Source: an uncultured Sphingomonas sp. (lineage in GTDB: Bacteria; Pseudomonadota; Alphaproteobacteria; Sphingomonadales; Sphingomonadaceae). From it: a DNA stretch of 64,000 bases. Below the pieces are notes generated by a model. It was not told where the DNA came from, searched no databases, and saw only the letters and a program-made list of their open reading frames with translations. Each line of letters opens with the position of its first letter. Position 1 is the stretch's first letter. A program made the translations under genes and the position numbers. The stretch lies in the NCBI GenBank assembly GCA_934555855.1, contig CAKTFL010000002.1, forward strand, positions 8,847 to 72,846, written 5' to 3'. Positions 46,307 to 57,692 of the stretch are shown here, one piece after another.

Positions 46307-47803
46307 TCACGCGGCATGCTGCGCCTTAACCTGGTGCACTACCTTCCACGACAACAGAGCCGACTTGGAGTATACGACACGGCGGCCAATCTTCTGGAAC
46401 ACGGGCCCGGTGCCCTGCCAGCGATATGTCTGGAGCGTTCCAACGGTCATGCCGAGAAGGGTGGCGGCTGCCCGTGTATCGATCCACTTAGTGCGGATGA
46501 TAGATCCCAAGATTGGATCAGTGGTTTCTGCCTCGGCAGCCTCTTCTTCCCAGAAATCTTCGTGCTCCATCTGCTCTCCGGGCCCATCCTCGCTTACGGT
46601 CGGTTCCATGTGCAGCGCGATACAGTCCGCGATACGATCAGCGGCAGACTTGACGGGGTGGTCGGCTAGATGGGCATAACGCTCCGTCGTCTTTGCCGAA
46701 CGGTGTCCGAGCAGCGCGCCGATGACGAGAAGGCTGTCGCCGTTGTTCGCTCCTATCGACGCGAAGCTGTGACGAAGATCGTGGATGCGGACATCCTCCA
46801 GCTCAGCCGATTTGCGGATGCGGCTCCAGACCGACTGAAGGTCCGTAACGTGGGTGCCAGCTGTTCGGCCAGGAAACACGTGGGGATTGCCTGCGCGCGG
46901 CGACAGCGAGGCAAGGAGGCGCATCGCCGGGGCGCCAAGGTGAACGACCTTCGCACCGGTCTTGCTGTCGGGCAGGCGGAGACATCTGTGGAAGCGATCA
47001 ATCCACCCCCATCGCAGCGTCAAGATCTCGTTTTTGCGACAGCCAGTCAGGATCAGCATCCGGATGGCGGCAATCGCATATTCGCTTTCGACGCCGAGGG
47101 AAGCTGCGGCGGCAAGCACGCCGCCCAGGCGATGCAGCTCGGCCGGCGAGAGGAACCGCTCCAGCTTCTTTCCAGGATACTTCTTGACCCCGATGGCTGG
47201 GTTGTCCGTGCGGAGCCGTTCGTCGACCATGTAGCTGAACGCGGCGCTCAACGTGTTGATCACGCGGTTTGCTGTGCCCTTGCCGCCTCGGACGCGAGAC
47301 TTCGACCGCGGCCCCTTCTTGGTGGTCTTGGCGCTCTTGCCCGCGGCTACGTCGCGCATTAGCTGCTGCACGTCTCCCCGTGTGAACGTGGAGAGCAGAT
47401 GCCTGCCCACCAGCGGCTTGATGTGGTTTTCGATATTCGAACGTGCCTGCCGGATCGAGCTATCCTTTGCGGTCGCCAACCCCTCCTCAAGGTAGACGTC
47501 GCACGCATCGCCGATCGAGAATGTGGCGGCACTCCGCCTCTTTTCGTCGGCAGGGTCGATACCGGCCGCGACCTGCCCCAAAAGTGCTTTCGCCTCACGA
47601 CGTGCGGTCTCCACCGTCCACACCCCATGGCTGCCGATGGTGACCCGGCGGGTACGCTTTCCGACGCGGTACTGGATCAGATAGCTTCGTCTCCCAGACC
47701 TGAATACGCGGAGGCCGAAGCCTTGCACGTCGTCGTCCCATACGAAGAGGTCGGCACTCGCAGGGGCTGTCCCCTCAACAATGCGCTTAGTCAGTTTCGG
47801 CAT
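46307..47803 (-). CDS. Tyrosine recombinase (ICE integrase) with C-terminal excisionase-like HTH domain
   Basis: The 498-residue protein has a DUF4102-like arm-binding N-terminus (LFVWDDDVQGFGLRVFRSGRRSY in parts), a SAM-like core-binding domain near 105-200 and a catalytic domain with all expected residues: R256 (TGCRKNE), K281 (DSKTGAK), H341 and R344 (HDLRHSF), H367 (LLGHRS) and nucleophile Y376 (TTERYAHL). It then continues for about 100 residues: an acidic linker (about 403-428) and a MerR/AlpA-like helix-turn-helix (about 440-488: WIDTRAAATLLGMTVGTLQ, then FQKIGRRVVYSKSALLSW). Such a domain is normally a separate excisionase. The gene reads away from the tRNA-Thr fragment 182 bp upstream, and AGGA precedes the ATG. 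Confidence 0.92.
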   Translation of the reverse strand: MPKLTKRIVEGTAPASADLFVWDDDVQGFGLRVFRSGRRSYLIQYRVGKRTRRVTIGSHGVWTVETARREAKALLGQVAAGIDPADEKRRSAATFSIGDACDVYLEEGLATAKDSSIRQARSNIENHIKPLVGRHLLSTFTRGDVQQLMRDVAAGKSAKTTKKGPRSKSRVRGGKGTANRVINTLSAAFSYMVDERLRTDNPAIGVKKYPGKKLERFLSPAELHRLGGVLAAAASLGVESEYAIAAIRMLILTGCRKNEILTLRWGWIDRFHRCLRLPDSKTGAKVVHLGAPAMRLLASLSPRAGNPHVFPGRTAGTHVTDLQSVWSRIRKSAELEDVRIHDLRHSFASIGANNGDSLLVIGALLGHRSAKTTERYAHLADHPVKSAADRIADCIALHMEPTVSEDGPGEQMEHEDFWEEEAAEAETTDPILGSIIRTKWIDTRAAATLLGMTVGTLQTYRWQGTGPVFQKIGRRVVYSKSALLSWKVVHQVKAQHAA

Positions 47804-47984
47804 CTGAGAATTCCTACGCTCTATGCCCGCTTCCGCGGAAGCACCACGGAAGCGATCGGACGGAAAACCTGTCGTAGAGGAGGATGCCGCCGGCAGCGAT
47901 GTATTGCAAGAAGTCTCAGTTTTATGGACGTTTATCGTAGAAACGGCTACACTGGAGAAGTAATGGCTAGAGGCTATACTTCAG

Positions 47985-48029
47985 TTGGTAAGGCTGAGGT
48001 CGTGAGTTCAATCCTCACCGGCAGCACCA
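47985..48029 (+). repeat. 3' end of tRNA-Thr(GGT) gene, ICE attachment site (att, right junction)
   Basis: The 45 nt match a tRNA from the anticodon loop (TTGGTAA, anticodon GGT) through the variable loop, a perfect T-arm (GTGAG-TTCAATC-CTCAC), the acceptor 3' strand CGGCAGC, discriminator A and CCA. The 5' half of a tRNA is missing: the bases just upstream do not pair with the anticodon stem or acceptor strand. This is the duplicated core left by integration into the 3' end of a tRNA gene. Chromosomal DNA lies to the right, the integrase to the left. Confidence 0.85.
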
Positions 48030-48299
48030 GCATTTTCGATCATCCGCAAGACGTAGCGGCGTTGGCTGGGCAGCGGTCCGCATCGACGGTAGCAGCAAGC
48101 TGCCAGCCGCGTGACGTTGCCTGCGCCTTTGTCGTGCTGAGATGTCGACCTGTCATCTTCATGTCTGAACGACCACCGAGAGCGAAGCTGCGCGGGAAGT
48201 GGATCGTTAACTACGATTAAGTTCCCTTACCTAACAAATATATGCTGCTCGCCCAAAGGATTGCTCGGTGGCAAACGGGTCAAAACGGAAGGACCCGAA

Positions 48300-50483
<2,184 letters not shown>

Positions 50484-50577
50484 GGCACAGCATGGCCGGG
50501 GCGTCGCACAAGCGGCGCTCCGTCCGGCTGCTATCAAATAGTCTTTCTAGCCCGTCTTTGGGGCGGCCACGCGCGCT

Positions 50578-51516
50578 TCACGGGTGGGACACGCCCCCCC
50601 TGGCGGCGCGCGAATCCTGTCCCGCCAGGAATGCGCCCAACAGGCCCGCTTCCCCGCCAAGCGCGCTGGGCACCAGGATAGCGCCGGCTGGCGGGTACAG
50701 CATCCCGACCCGCACATGGCGATCGAGTTCCCCGATCAGGGCGGCGGATGACGACAGCCCTCCGCTCACTGGCACGATCGTCGCGGGAAAGGTGTTGAGC
50801 AGCATCGCCAGCGCACCGCCGACGATGTCGCAGTAGAGCTGGACGGTAGCGGTCGCGGCGGGATCACCCGCCTGCCAATTCTGCGTGATCACATGGCTGC
50901 CGGCATCGACGCCGTGGAGGAACCGGTGCAGCCGCTCCAGCCCACGCGCGCCGCCGACCGTGTCGAGGCAGCCGGATCGTCCGCAGCCGCAGGGGAAGAA
51001 CGGCGTTGCATCCGGCACACGAGGCGATCGGGTCACCACCGGGCCATGCCCCCATTCGCCCTGCACGCCGCCGGGACCAGTGACGATGCGTCCGTCCTCT
51101 ACCATCCCCCCGCCGACGCCGGTGCCGAGGATGATGCCGAACACACGCTTGTGCCCGCGCCCGGTGCCGAGCCCGGCTTCGGCCAGCACGAACGCATCGG
51201 CGTCGTTGATCACCGTCACCGGCCGGCCGAGCGCGGAGGCCATCTCCGGCGCAAGCGCATGGCCGTGGATGCAGGCGATATTGGCGCTGGTCACGACCCC
51301 GCTATCGAGATCGATCAGCCCGGCGGTGGCGATGGAGATCGGATAGTCAGTGTCCAGCGCCGCGCCATTGCGAGCCAGCAGGTCGGCGAAGATGCGCAGA
51401 AAGGCGGGCCAGTCCGTTGCGGGCGTGGGATGCTTCACGCGCTGCACGATGGTGCCATCGGCGGCAAGGATGGCCACATCGATGAACGAGCCGCCCAGAT
51501 CGGCGCAAATTCTCAC
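50578..51516 (-). CDS. ROK-family sugar kinase
   Basis: With the GTG at 51516 the protein has 312 residues. It starts RICADLGGSFIDVAIL, the ATP-binding phosphate-1 motif of ROK kinases, and has TGVGGGMVEDG, GEWGH and the zinc motif CGCGRSGCLD (about residues 176-185). ROK kinases phosphorylate glucose, fructose, N-acetylglucosamine or related sugars; the specificity is not evident. The start was chosen because AGGAG lies seven bases upstream and it gives a standard N-terminus. The gene is last in a leftward group with cutC and a sugar MFS transporter, which supports a role in uptake and activation of a sugar. Confidence 0.88.
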   Translation of the reverse strand: MRICADLGGSFIDVAILAADGTIVQRVKHPTPATDWPAFLRIFADLLARNGAALDTDYPISIATAGLIDLDSGVVTSANIACIHGHALAPEMASALGRPVTVINDADAFVLAEAGLGTGRGHKRVFGIILGTGVGGGMVEDGRIVTGPGGVQGEWGHGPVVTRSPRVPDATPFFPCGCGRSGCLDTVGGARGLERLHRFLHGVDAGSHVITQNWQAGDPAATATVQLYCDIVGGALAMLLNTFPATIVPVSGGLSSSAALIGELDRHVRVGMLYPPAGAILVPSALGGEAGLLGAFLAGQDSRAARGGVSHP

Positions 51517-51602
51517 ACAAAGTCTCCTGAAATCTGGCCGGCAGGGCTGCGCCATGGTGCAGTCCGGCAATGGCGCGGCAGCCGTCCCGCGCCGAGAAAT
51601 GA

Positions 51603-52358
51603 TCATGCGGCGACGGGACGCTCTCCATCCAGCACCTGCCGCAACCCTGCCACGACCGACTGGTCGGTGTCACGCAGCCCTTCCGGCGCAAAGCCGAAGG
51701 CGACCGCGCGGGAATCCGCTACGGACGTGATACGGCTGCATGAGGCGTGGACCGCAGGGACGCCGGTGGCGGCGATTACGTCCAGCGCAGTTTCGGCGGT
51801 GATGCCGCTCCCCGCCATGATCTGGATCCGGTCGCCGGCGCGCGCCTGCATCGCCGCCATCCGGGCCACGCCCGCGGAAGCGGTGCGGGCCCCGCCCGAG
51901 GTGAGGATCGTCGCAATGCCGAGTGCAACCGCGCTGTCCACCGCCTCCACGCCACCGGGCACCAGGTCCACCGCGCGGTGCAGCGTCACCTCCAGTCCGG
52001 CGGCATGGCGCACCAGGTGATCGAGCAGGTCCATGTCGAGCCTGCCGTCGGGCATGTTGGCGCCCACCACAATCCCGGCCAGCCCGCAGGCGCGCGCGGC
52101 GTCGATGTCGCGCCGCATGACGTCATGGTCGCCGCCGGCATAGACGAAGTCCCCCGCACGCGGCCGGATCATCGCGCGGACCGGAACCGGCACATGGGCG
52201 GCCGCCGCCATCAGGCCCGCCGACGGAGTCAGCCCGCCGAGCGCGAGCGCCGAACAAAGCTCCACCCGGTCGGCACCCCCCGCCACCGCCGCGTGCAGGC
52301 CGGCGACCGTGTCGACGCATACTTCCAGCAGGACGGGCCCCCGTGCCACGTCAGGCAT
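51603..52358 (-). CDS. cutC: CutC family protein
   Basis: The 251-residue TIM-barrel protein fits CutC: LLEVCVDTVAGLHAAVAGGADRVELC in parts at the N-terminus, VRAMIRPRAGDFVY near residue 59, LTSGGARTASAG near 155 and IMAGSGITAET near 180. CutC was named for copper homeostasis in E. coli, but that role is disputed, and CutC genes are often found in sugar-catabolism loci, as here. It overlaps the MFS transporter gene by eight bases and lies 86 bp before the ROK kinase gene. Confidence 0.9.
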   Translation of the reverse strand: MPDVARGPVLLEVCVDTVAGLHAAVAGGADRVELCSALALGGLTPSAGLMAAAAHVPVPVRAMIRPRAGDFVYAGGDHDVMRRDIDAARACGLAGIVVGANMPDGRLDMDLLDHLVRHAAGLEVTLHRAVDLVPGGVEAVDSAVALGIATILTSGGARTASAGVARMAAMQARAGDRIQIMAGSGITAETALDVIAATGVPAVHASCSRITSVADSRAVAFGFAPEGLRDTDQSVVAGLRQVLDGERPVAA

Positions 52359-53637
52359 CCGCCACAGCCCTTGCCCCGCCCCCCAGGCTGGCGCGGCTTC
52401 CGACCACGGCGAAGAACAGGATGTAGCAATAAGCCGGCGCCATCAGCAGCAGGAAGACCAGCTGGAACGGCAGATGCTCCTTCAAATGCGCAAACAGCTG
52501 CGGGATCACCGCCCCGCCGCAGATCGCCATGATCATCGCCGCCGATCCCGTCTCGGTGTGGCGGCCCAGCCCATGGATGGCGAGCGGAAAGATGGCCGGC
52601 CACATCATCGCATTGGCGAAGCCCAGCGCCGCCACGAAGCCGACTGAGACATAGTTGGTCGTCGCATAGGCGCCGATCACCAACACCACGCCCAAGATGG
52701 CCGAGAAAGCCAGGTAACGCTGCTGCGAGACGAAGCGGGGGATCAGGATCAGCCCCGCCACATAGCCCGCCAGCATCGCCGCCAGCGTGAAGGAGGTGAA
52801 AAACGCCGTTTCCTCCAGCGGCAGGCCGAACGCCTGGCCGTATGCGCCGATCGCATCCCCGGCCATCACCTCCACCCCGACATACAGGAACAGGCACAAC
52901 ACGCCCATCCACAGATGGGGAAAGGACCACAGACCGCGATCCCCCTCGCCGGCCTTGGCGGTGGCCGGCGCTTCCGACCGGATTTCCGGCAGGGGCGACT
53001 TGAGGATGAACACGGCCAGCAATGCCAACACCCCCGCCATCACCAGATAGGGACCGTGGATCTTGGCCGCAAAGGCGTTCAACAAGGCCTCCCGCGCGAC
53101 CGGATCGGACGCGGCCTTCACCTGCGCATCCAGCTGGCCCACCCCGCGCAGCACCAGCGCACCGATCACCACCGGCGCCAGGATGCCCGCCACCTTGTTG
53201 CAGATGCCCATGAAGGCGATACGCTGCGCCGCGCTTTCGATCGGCCCGACGATGGAGATGTAGGGATTGGCGGCGGTCTGAAGAATGGCCAGCCCCGCGC
53301 CGATCACGAACAGGCCGGAGAGCGCGCCGGGAAACACCCGCATCGTCGCGAACTGGCCGAAGATCACGGCGCCCACCGCCATGATGAACAGGCCGAGCGT
53401 CATGCCCTTCTTCATGCCGGTGCGCCGCAGGATCGCCGCCGCCGGCAACGCCAGCACCAGATAGGACATATAGAATACCATCGGCACCAGAAAGGCCGAC
53501 ACGTCGTCCAGCGTGAAGGCCAGCTTGACAAAGGTGATCAGCGGCCCGTTCAGCCACGTCACGAACCCAAAAACGAAGAACATGACCCCGATAATTCCGG
53601 TGGTCAGCAGTGGCGCACTGGACGAGCGTTGCGGCAT
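52351..53637 (-). CDS. Sugar MFS transporter (FucP/glucose-galactose family)
   Basis: The 428-residue protein has twelve membrane segments and the FucP-family features: FGFVTWLNGPLITF near residue 23, an AILQTAANPYISIVGP segment near residue 110 (the conserved TxxNPY motif) and FANAMMWPAIFPLAIHGLG near 335. Members carry glucose, galactose, fucose or N-acetylglucosamine with protons. The start at 53637 has an AGGGAAACACAGG ribosome region; an ATG 39 bp upstream is less likely. The protein overlaps cutC and is followed by a ROK kinase, a typical uptake-plus-kinase set that may feed from the TonB receptor at 58141. Confidence 0.9.
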   Translation of the reverse strand: MPQRSSSAPLLTTGIIGVMFFVFGFVTWLNGPLITFVKLAFTLDDVSAFLVPMVFYMSYLVLALPAAAILRRTGMKKGMTLGLFIMAVGAVIFGQFATMRVFPGALSGLFVIGAGLAILQTAANPYISIVGPIESAAQRIAFMGICNKVAGILAPVVIGALVLRGVGQLDAQVKAASDPVAREALLNAFAAKIHGPYLVMAGVLALLAVFILKSPLPEIRSEAPATAKAGEGDRGLWSFPHLWMGVLCLFLYVGVEVMAGDAIGAYGQAFGLPLEETAFFTSFTLAAMLAGYVAGLILIPRFVSQQRYLAFSAILGVVLVIGAYATTNYVSVGFVAALGFANAMMWPAIFPLAIHGLGRHTETGSAAMIMAICGGAVIPQLFAHLKEHLPFQLVFLLLMAPAYCYILFFAVVGSRASLGGGARAVADA

Positions 53638-53719
53638 TCCTGTGTTTCCCTTGGCACGCCCCGCACCGGCGTGCACGGAGCGACCCCGCGCAATCCGCCC
53701 CGCGGAGGTCGGCCTAGGC

Positions 53720-53749
53720 AGCCTACGAATGCCGCCCTCGGCTTGTCAA
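53720..53749 (-). promoter_or_regulatory. Putative sigma-70-like promoter of the MFS-cutC-ROK operon
   Basis: On the minus strand TTGACA (53749-53744) is followed 18 bp later by TAGGCT (53725-53720), about 80 bp before the MFS start codon. The -35 box is a perfect consensus match; the -10 box is weak. No palindrome like that at the TonB receptor promoter was seen. Confidence 0.4.
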
Positions 53750-53818
53750 ACTTCGTTACGGCGCAAGCCCATGGTGCAAGCCTGTCCGACAGATGATCCG
53801 ACCGGTGCGACCGATCCG

Positions 53819-54502
53819 CTACCCACGCGGCAGGTTTCCTCGCGGCAGTGCGCGGCGGACCGCCGGCAGGATGCGCCGGACGATCACGCCTACACCCCGC
53901 GCATTGGGATGCAGGCCGTCGCGCTGGACCAGCGCGCGGTTGCCCGCCACGCCGTCCAGGAAGAAGGGGTAAAGCGGCACCCGATGCGCCTTCGCGAGCG
54001 CCGGATACATGCTCTCGAACGTGCGGACATAAGCAGGGCCGAGATTGGGTGCCGCGCGCATGCCGGCCAGCAGGACCGGGATGCGCCGCCGGTCGAGCTC
54101 GGTCAGGATCTGGTCGAGATTGGCGCGTGCCTGCGCCACCGGCAGGCCCCGCAGCATATCATTGGCGCCGAGTTCCACGATCACCAGGTCCGGCCTCGCG
54201 CCTAGCCCGCGCAGGCCCCAGCGCAACCGCGCCCACCCCTGCGCCGCGGTGTCCCCGGCCACGCCGCCGTTGCGGACGGCGGCGGCGACGCCCTGCTTGC
54301 GCAACGCCGCCTGCAATTGCGCGGTGAAGCCGCGGTCAGGCGGCAGGCCATATCCCGCCGTCAGACTGTCGCCATACGCCCAGATCAGCGGCCGGCCCGG
54401 CGCAGCCCACGCCGTGGCGCCCTGAAACGCCAGCAGGGCAAGGCAGAGATGGACAAGCCGCCCCGGCCATCCGTATCGCCTGTGCCGTGACCATCGCTCC
54501 AT
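53819..54502 (-). CDS. tesA: GDSL-family arylesterase / lysophospholipase (TesA-like)
   Basis: The 227-residue protein has a signal peptide (LVHLCLALLAFQGATAWAA, about residues 16-34) and the SGNH hydrolase blocks in order: AYGDSLTAGYG (nucleophile Ser near residue 46), a Gly in NGGVAGDTAAQG, GANDML and a final DGLHPNARG with the catalytic Asp and His. It is a periplasmic esterase/thioesterase. It is divergent from the ABC transporter genes, with start regions overlapping by 16 bp; the tesA-ybbA-ybbP arrangement is widely conserved in Proteobacteria. Confidence 0.93.
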   Translation of the reverse strand: MERWSRHRRYGWPGRLVHLCLALLAFQGATAWAAPGRPLIWAYGDSLTAGYGLPPDRGFTAQLQAALRKQGVAAAVRNGGVAGDTAAQGWARLRWGLRGLGARPDLVIVELGANDMLRGLPVAQARANLDQILTELDRRRIPVLLAGMRAAPNLGPAYVRTFESMYPALAKAHRVPLYPFFLDGVAGNRALVQRDGLHPNARGVGVIVRRILPAVRRALPRGNLPRG

Positions 54503-55194
54503 ATCCGGTGCGTAGCGCCGTCATCGCCGCGCGCAACATCTCGTTGGCGCTCGGCCGCCCGCCCGCGCGGGTGGAGGTGCTGCGCGGCATCGACCTGACG
54601 GTGGAGGCGGGCGACAGCGTCGCGCTGCTCGGCCCGTCGGGATCGGGCAAGTCGTCGCTCATGGCAGTCCTGTCCGGGCTGGAGCGGCCGAGCGGCGGCA
54701 CGTTGCAGGTGGCGGGGCTGGACTTCGCCACGCTGGACGAGGACGCGCTGGCCACCGCGCGGCGGGGCCGGATCGGCATCGTGCTGCAGGCCTTTCACCT
54801 GCTGCCGACCATGACCGCGCTGGAAAACGTCGCCGTGCCGCTGGAGCTGGCGGGCGAGCGCGACGCCTTTGCCCGCGCGGAGGCCGAACTGGCCACGGTG
54901 GGCCTGGCCGCGCGCACGCACCATTATCCCGCGCAATTGTCGGGCGGCGAGCAGCAGCGCGTCGCCATCGCCCGCGCATTGGTCGGCCGGCCGCAACTGG
55001 TGTTCGCGGACGAGCCGACCGGCAATCTGGATACGGTCACGGGCAACGCGATCATGGACCTGCTATTCGCGCGCCAGCAGGCAAATGGTGCAACCATGGT
55101 GGTCATCACCCATGACGCGGCGCTCGCCCGCCGCTGCGCGCGCGTGGTCGAGCTGGCGGACGGCCGGATCGTCAGCGACCGCCGCACCGCATGA
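54487..55194 (+). CDS. ABC transporter ATP-binding protein (YbbA/LolD-like)
   Basis: The 235-residue ATPase has Walker A GPSGSGKSSLM near residue 51, signature LSGGEQQRVAIARAL near 152, Walker B LVFADEPTGNLD near 173 and the His switch VITHD. It pairs with the permease encoded next; such YbbA-YbbP systems export or extract hydrophobic compounds at the membrane. The GTG at 54487 overlaps the divergent tesA gene; an internal start is possible because the first 14 residues are not conserved. Its stop overlaps the permease start (ATGA). Confidence 0.92.
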   Translation: MTIAPYPVRSAVIAARNISLALGRPPARVEVLRGIDLTVEAGDSVALLGPSGSGKSSLMAVLSGLERPSGGTLQVAGLDFATLDEDALATARRGRIGIVLQAFHLLPTMTALENVAVPLELAGERDAFARAEAELATVGLAARTHHYPAQLSGGEQQRVAIARALVGRPQLVFADEPTGNLDTVTGNAIMDLLFARQQANGATMVVITHDAALARRCARVVELADGRIVSDRRTA

Positions 55195-57692
55195 GTGTGC
55201 GCATGATCGGCCTGGCCTGGAGCCTGGCGTGGCGCGACCTCCGCCGGGGCGGGCAGGGATTGCTGCTGCTCGCTTTGTGCCTGTTTCTCGGCACGGCGGC
55301 GCTGGCCGGGATCGGCAGCCTGTCCGCCAGCATCCTCGGCGCGCTGGACCTGCACGGGCGCGAGATGCTGGGCGGCGACGTCGAGCTGACCGTATCGCAG
55401 CGGCGCGCCACGGTGGAGGAAAGCGCCGCCTTTGCCGCCGCCGGCCGCCTGTCCGAAACCCTGTCGATGCGCACCATGACCGATGCCGGGCGCGGGCCGG
55501 TGCTGGCGGACCTGCGCGCGGTGGACGATGCATGGCCGATGGTCGGCCGGTTCCGGCTCGCGCCCGGTGCGCTGGCACCCCGCCCGCATGGCGACCAGGT
55601 CGCGATCGCCCCCGTGCTGGCCGATCGGCTGGGCGTGCGCGTCGGGGATCGCCTGCGCATCGGTCGGGGCATGTTCCGGATCATCGGCCTGATCGCCGAA
55701 GAGCCCGATCGTTTGGGCGCGGGCTTCACCCTCGGCCCGCCGGTGCTGCTCGACATGGCGGGGCTGGATCGGACGCAGGCGGTGCAGCCGGGCAGCCTTT
55801 ATCAAAGCCATTACCGCATCCTGCTGCCGCCGCGCACGGACGCCAAGGCGATCGCCGTCCGCCTGACCGGGCGCTTCCCGGGCGCCGGCTGGTCGTCGCG
55901 CACGTCCGCGCAGGCGGCGGGCGGGTTGCGGCGGAGCCTGGATCAGCTGGGCCAGTTCCTGCTGCTGGTCGGGCTCGCCGCCCTGACGGTGGCCGGCGTG
56001 GGTGTCGGCAGCGGGGTGACCGCCTACCTCGCCGCCAAGACGCGGGTGATCGCGACGCTGAAGGTGCTGGGCGCGCGCTCGCCCCTGATCGGCGCCATAT
56101 TCCTGATCCAGATCGCCGCCACCGCCACGGCCGGGATCGCGCTGGGCCTCTTTCTTGGCGCACTGGTGCCACTGATCGTCGCCCGGACGGCGGGCGCGGC
56201 GCTGCCTGTTCCGCCGCGCCTCGCGCTGTATCCCGTGCCATTGCTGACCGCCGCATCGCTAGCCGGAATCGCCGCCTTGCTGTTCGCGCTGCCCGCGCTC
56301 GCCCGCGCGCGGCACGTGCCCGCCGCCACCCTGCTGCGCGGAGCCGTGGGCGGACGCGGGCGCCCGTCGTCGCGGGTGATCGCAACCGTGGCCTTGCTCG
56401 TCGCCGGGCTGGTCGGCATCGCGGTGGGGACGGCATCGGACCGCCCGCTCGCGCTTGGCTTCGTCGGCGCGATCGGGGTGCTGGTGCTGCTGCTATGGTC
56501 CTTGGGCCTGCTGCTGCGCTGGTGCCTCGCCCGTCTGCCGCGTCCGCGCACGATGACGCTGCGGCTGGCGCTCGCCAACCTGCACCGTCCGGGTGCGCAG
56601 ACCGACCGGCTGGTGCTCGCGCTCGGGCTCGGCTTCTCGCTGTTCGTGGCGATGGCGACGATCGACACCAGCATGTCCGCCGCGCTCACCGAAACCGCCC
56701 CGGCCAAGGCTCCGCGTTTCTTCGCGCTGGACCTGCAGCCGGAGGATGCCGGTCGCTTCCGGGCGGCGGTGCGGACGGCCGCGCCCGATGCCCGGATCGA
56801 GGCGGTGCCGTCGCTGCGCGGATCGATCAGCGCGTTGAAAGGCGTGCCGGTCACCCGCCTCAAGAACCTGTCCGGCTCCTGGATCCTGCGTGGCGACCGC
56901 ACGCTTACCTGGTCTGCCTCCGTGCCGCCGCGCAACCAGGTCGTCGCCGGACGCTGGTGGCCGCGCGACTATCATGGCCCCCCGCTCGTCTCGATCGAAG
57001 ATCGCGCCGCCGAAGCGCTGGGGCTGCATGTCGGCGACAGTATCACCGTATCGGTACTCGGCGTCGACGTCCCCGCGCGCATCGCGGCGTTGCGCAAGAT
57101 CGACTGGAGCGGGCTGGGCCTCAATTTCGCGATCGTCTTCTCGCCGGGCTATATCGAGGAAGCGCCGCACGTTTTGCTTGCCAGCGTCTATGCGCCGCCG
57201 GGCCGCGACGGTGCGATCGCGCGCGCGGTCGCCGCCGCCTTGCCGTCCGTTTCCCTGATCCGGGTAGGCGACGTGATCGGCCAGATCGGCGTGCTGCTCG
57301 GGCAGATCGGGGTGGCCGTGCGCGCCGCCGCCGGCGTCACGGTGGTGGCAGGGCTGGCGGTGCTGATCGGGGCGGTCGCCGCCACCACCCGCGCGCGGCG
57401 TTACGACAGCGTGATGCTGAAGCTGCTCGGCGGCACCGTGCGTCAGGTACTGGCTGTGCAGGCGCTGGAATATGCGCTGCTGTCCTTGTCGCTGTCCGCT
57501 GTCGCGCTTGCCGTCGGTGCGGGAGCAGGCTGGGTGGTGGTGACGCGCGTGCTGCAACTCACCTGGGCGCCCGACTGGATGGTGGTCGCAGTCACGCTGG
57601 CGGCATCGTGCATGGTGACGCTGGGGATAGGCCTGACGGGCAGCATCCCGGTACTGCGGGCCCGTCCGGCGCAATCCTTGCGGAGCTTGTAA
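55191..57692 (+). CDS. ABC transporter permease, FtsX-like (YbbP type)
   Basis: The 833-residue membrane protein has an N-terminal membrane anchor, a MacB-like periplasmic domain, and two FtsX permease blocks, one near residues 245-390 (VGLAALTVAGVGVGSGVTAYL, with the AAKTRVIATLKVLGA coupling helix) and one at the C-terminus (near 690-830, with RARRYDSVMLKLLGG). This double layout and length fit YbbP. It works with the ATPase encoded upstream, to which it is coupled by a 4-bp overlap. The substrate is not known. No terminator with a T-run was seen after its stop. Confidence 0.92.
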   Translation: MSVRMIGLAWSLAWRDLRRGGQGLLLLALCLFLGTAALAGIGSLSASILGALDLHGREMLGGDVELTVSQRRATVEESAAFAAAGRLSETLSMRTMTDAGRGPVLADLRAVDDAWPMVGRFRLAPGALAPRPHGDQVAIAPVLADRLGVRVGDRLRIGRGMFRIIGLIAEEPDRLGAGFTLGPPVLLDMAGLDRTQAVQPGSLYQSHYRILLPPRTDAKAIAVRLTGRFPGAGWSSRTSAQAAGGLRRSLDQLGQFLLLVGLAALTVAGVGVGSGVTAYLAAKTRVIATLKVLGARSPLIGAIFLIQIAATATAGIALGLFLGALVPLIVARTAGAALPVPPRLALYPVPLLTAASLAGIAALLFALPALARARHVPAATLLRGAVGGRGRPSSRVIATVALLVAGLVGIAVGTASDRPLALGFVGAIGVLVLLLWSLGLLLRWCLARLPRPRTMTLRLALANLHRPGAQTDRLVLALGLGFSLFVAMATIDTSMSAALTETAPAKAPRFFALDLQPEDAGRFRAAVRTAAPDARIEAVPSLRGSISALKGVPVTRLKNLSGSWILRGDRTLTWSASVPPRNQVVAGRWWPRDYHGPPLVSIEDRAAEALGLHVGDSITVSVLGVDVPARIAALRKIDWSGLGLNFAIVFSPGYIEEAPHVLLASVYAPPGRDGAIARAVAAALPSVSLIRVGDVIGQIGVLLGQIGVAVRAAAGVTVVAGLAVLIGAVAATTRARRYDSVMLKLLGGTVRQVLAVQALEYALLSLSLSAVALAVGAGAGWVVVTRVLQLTWAPDWMVVAVTLAASCMVTLGIGLTGSIPVLRARPAQSLRSL

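Noticed and set aside
47941..48029. A complete tRNA gene
   Set aside because: Only the part from the anticodon loop to CCA fits. Bases upstream do not pair with the anticodon stem or the acceptor strand, so it is a fragment.
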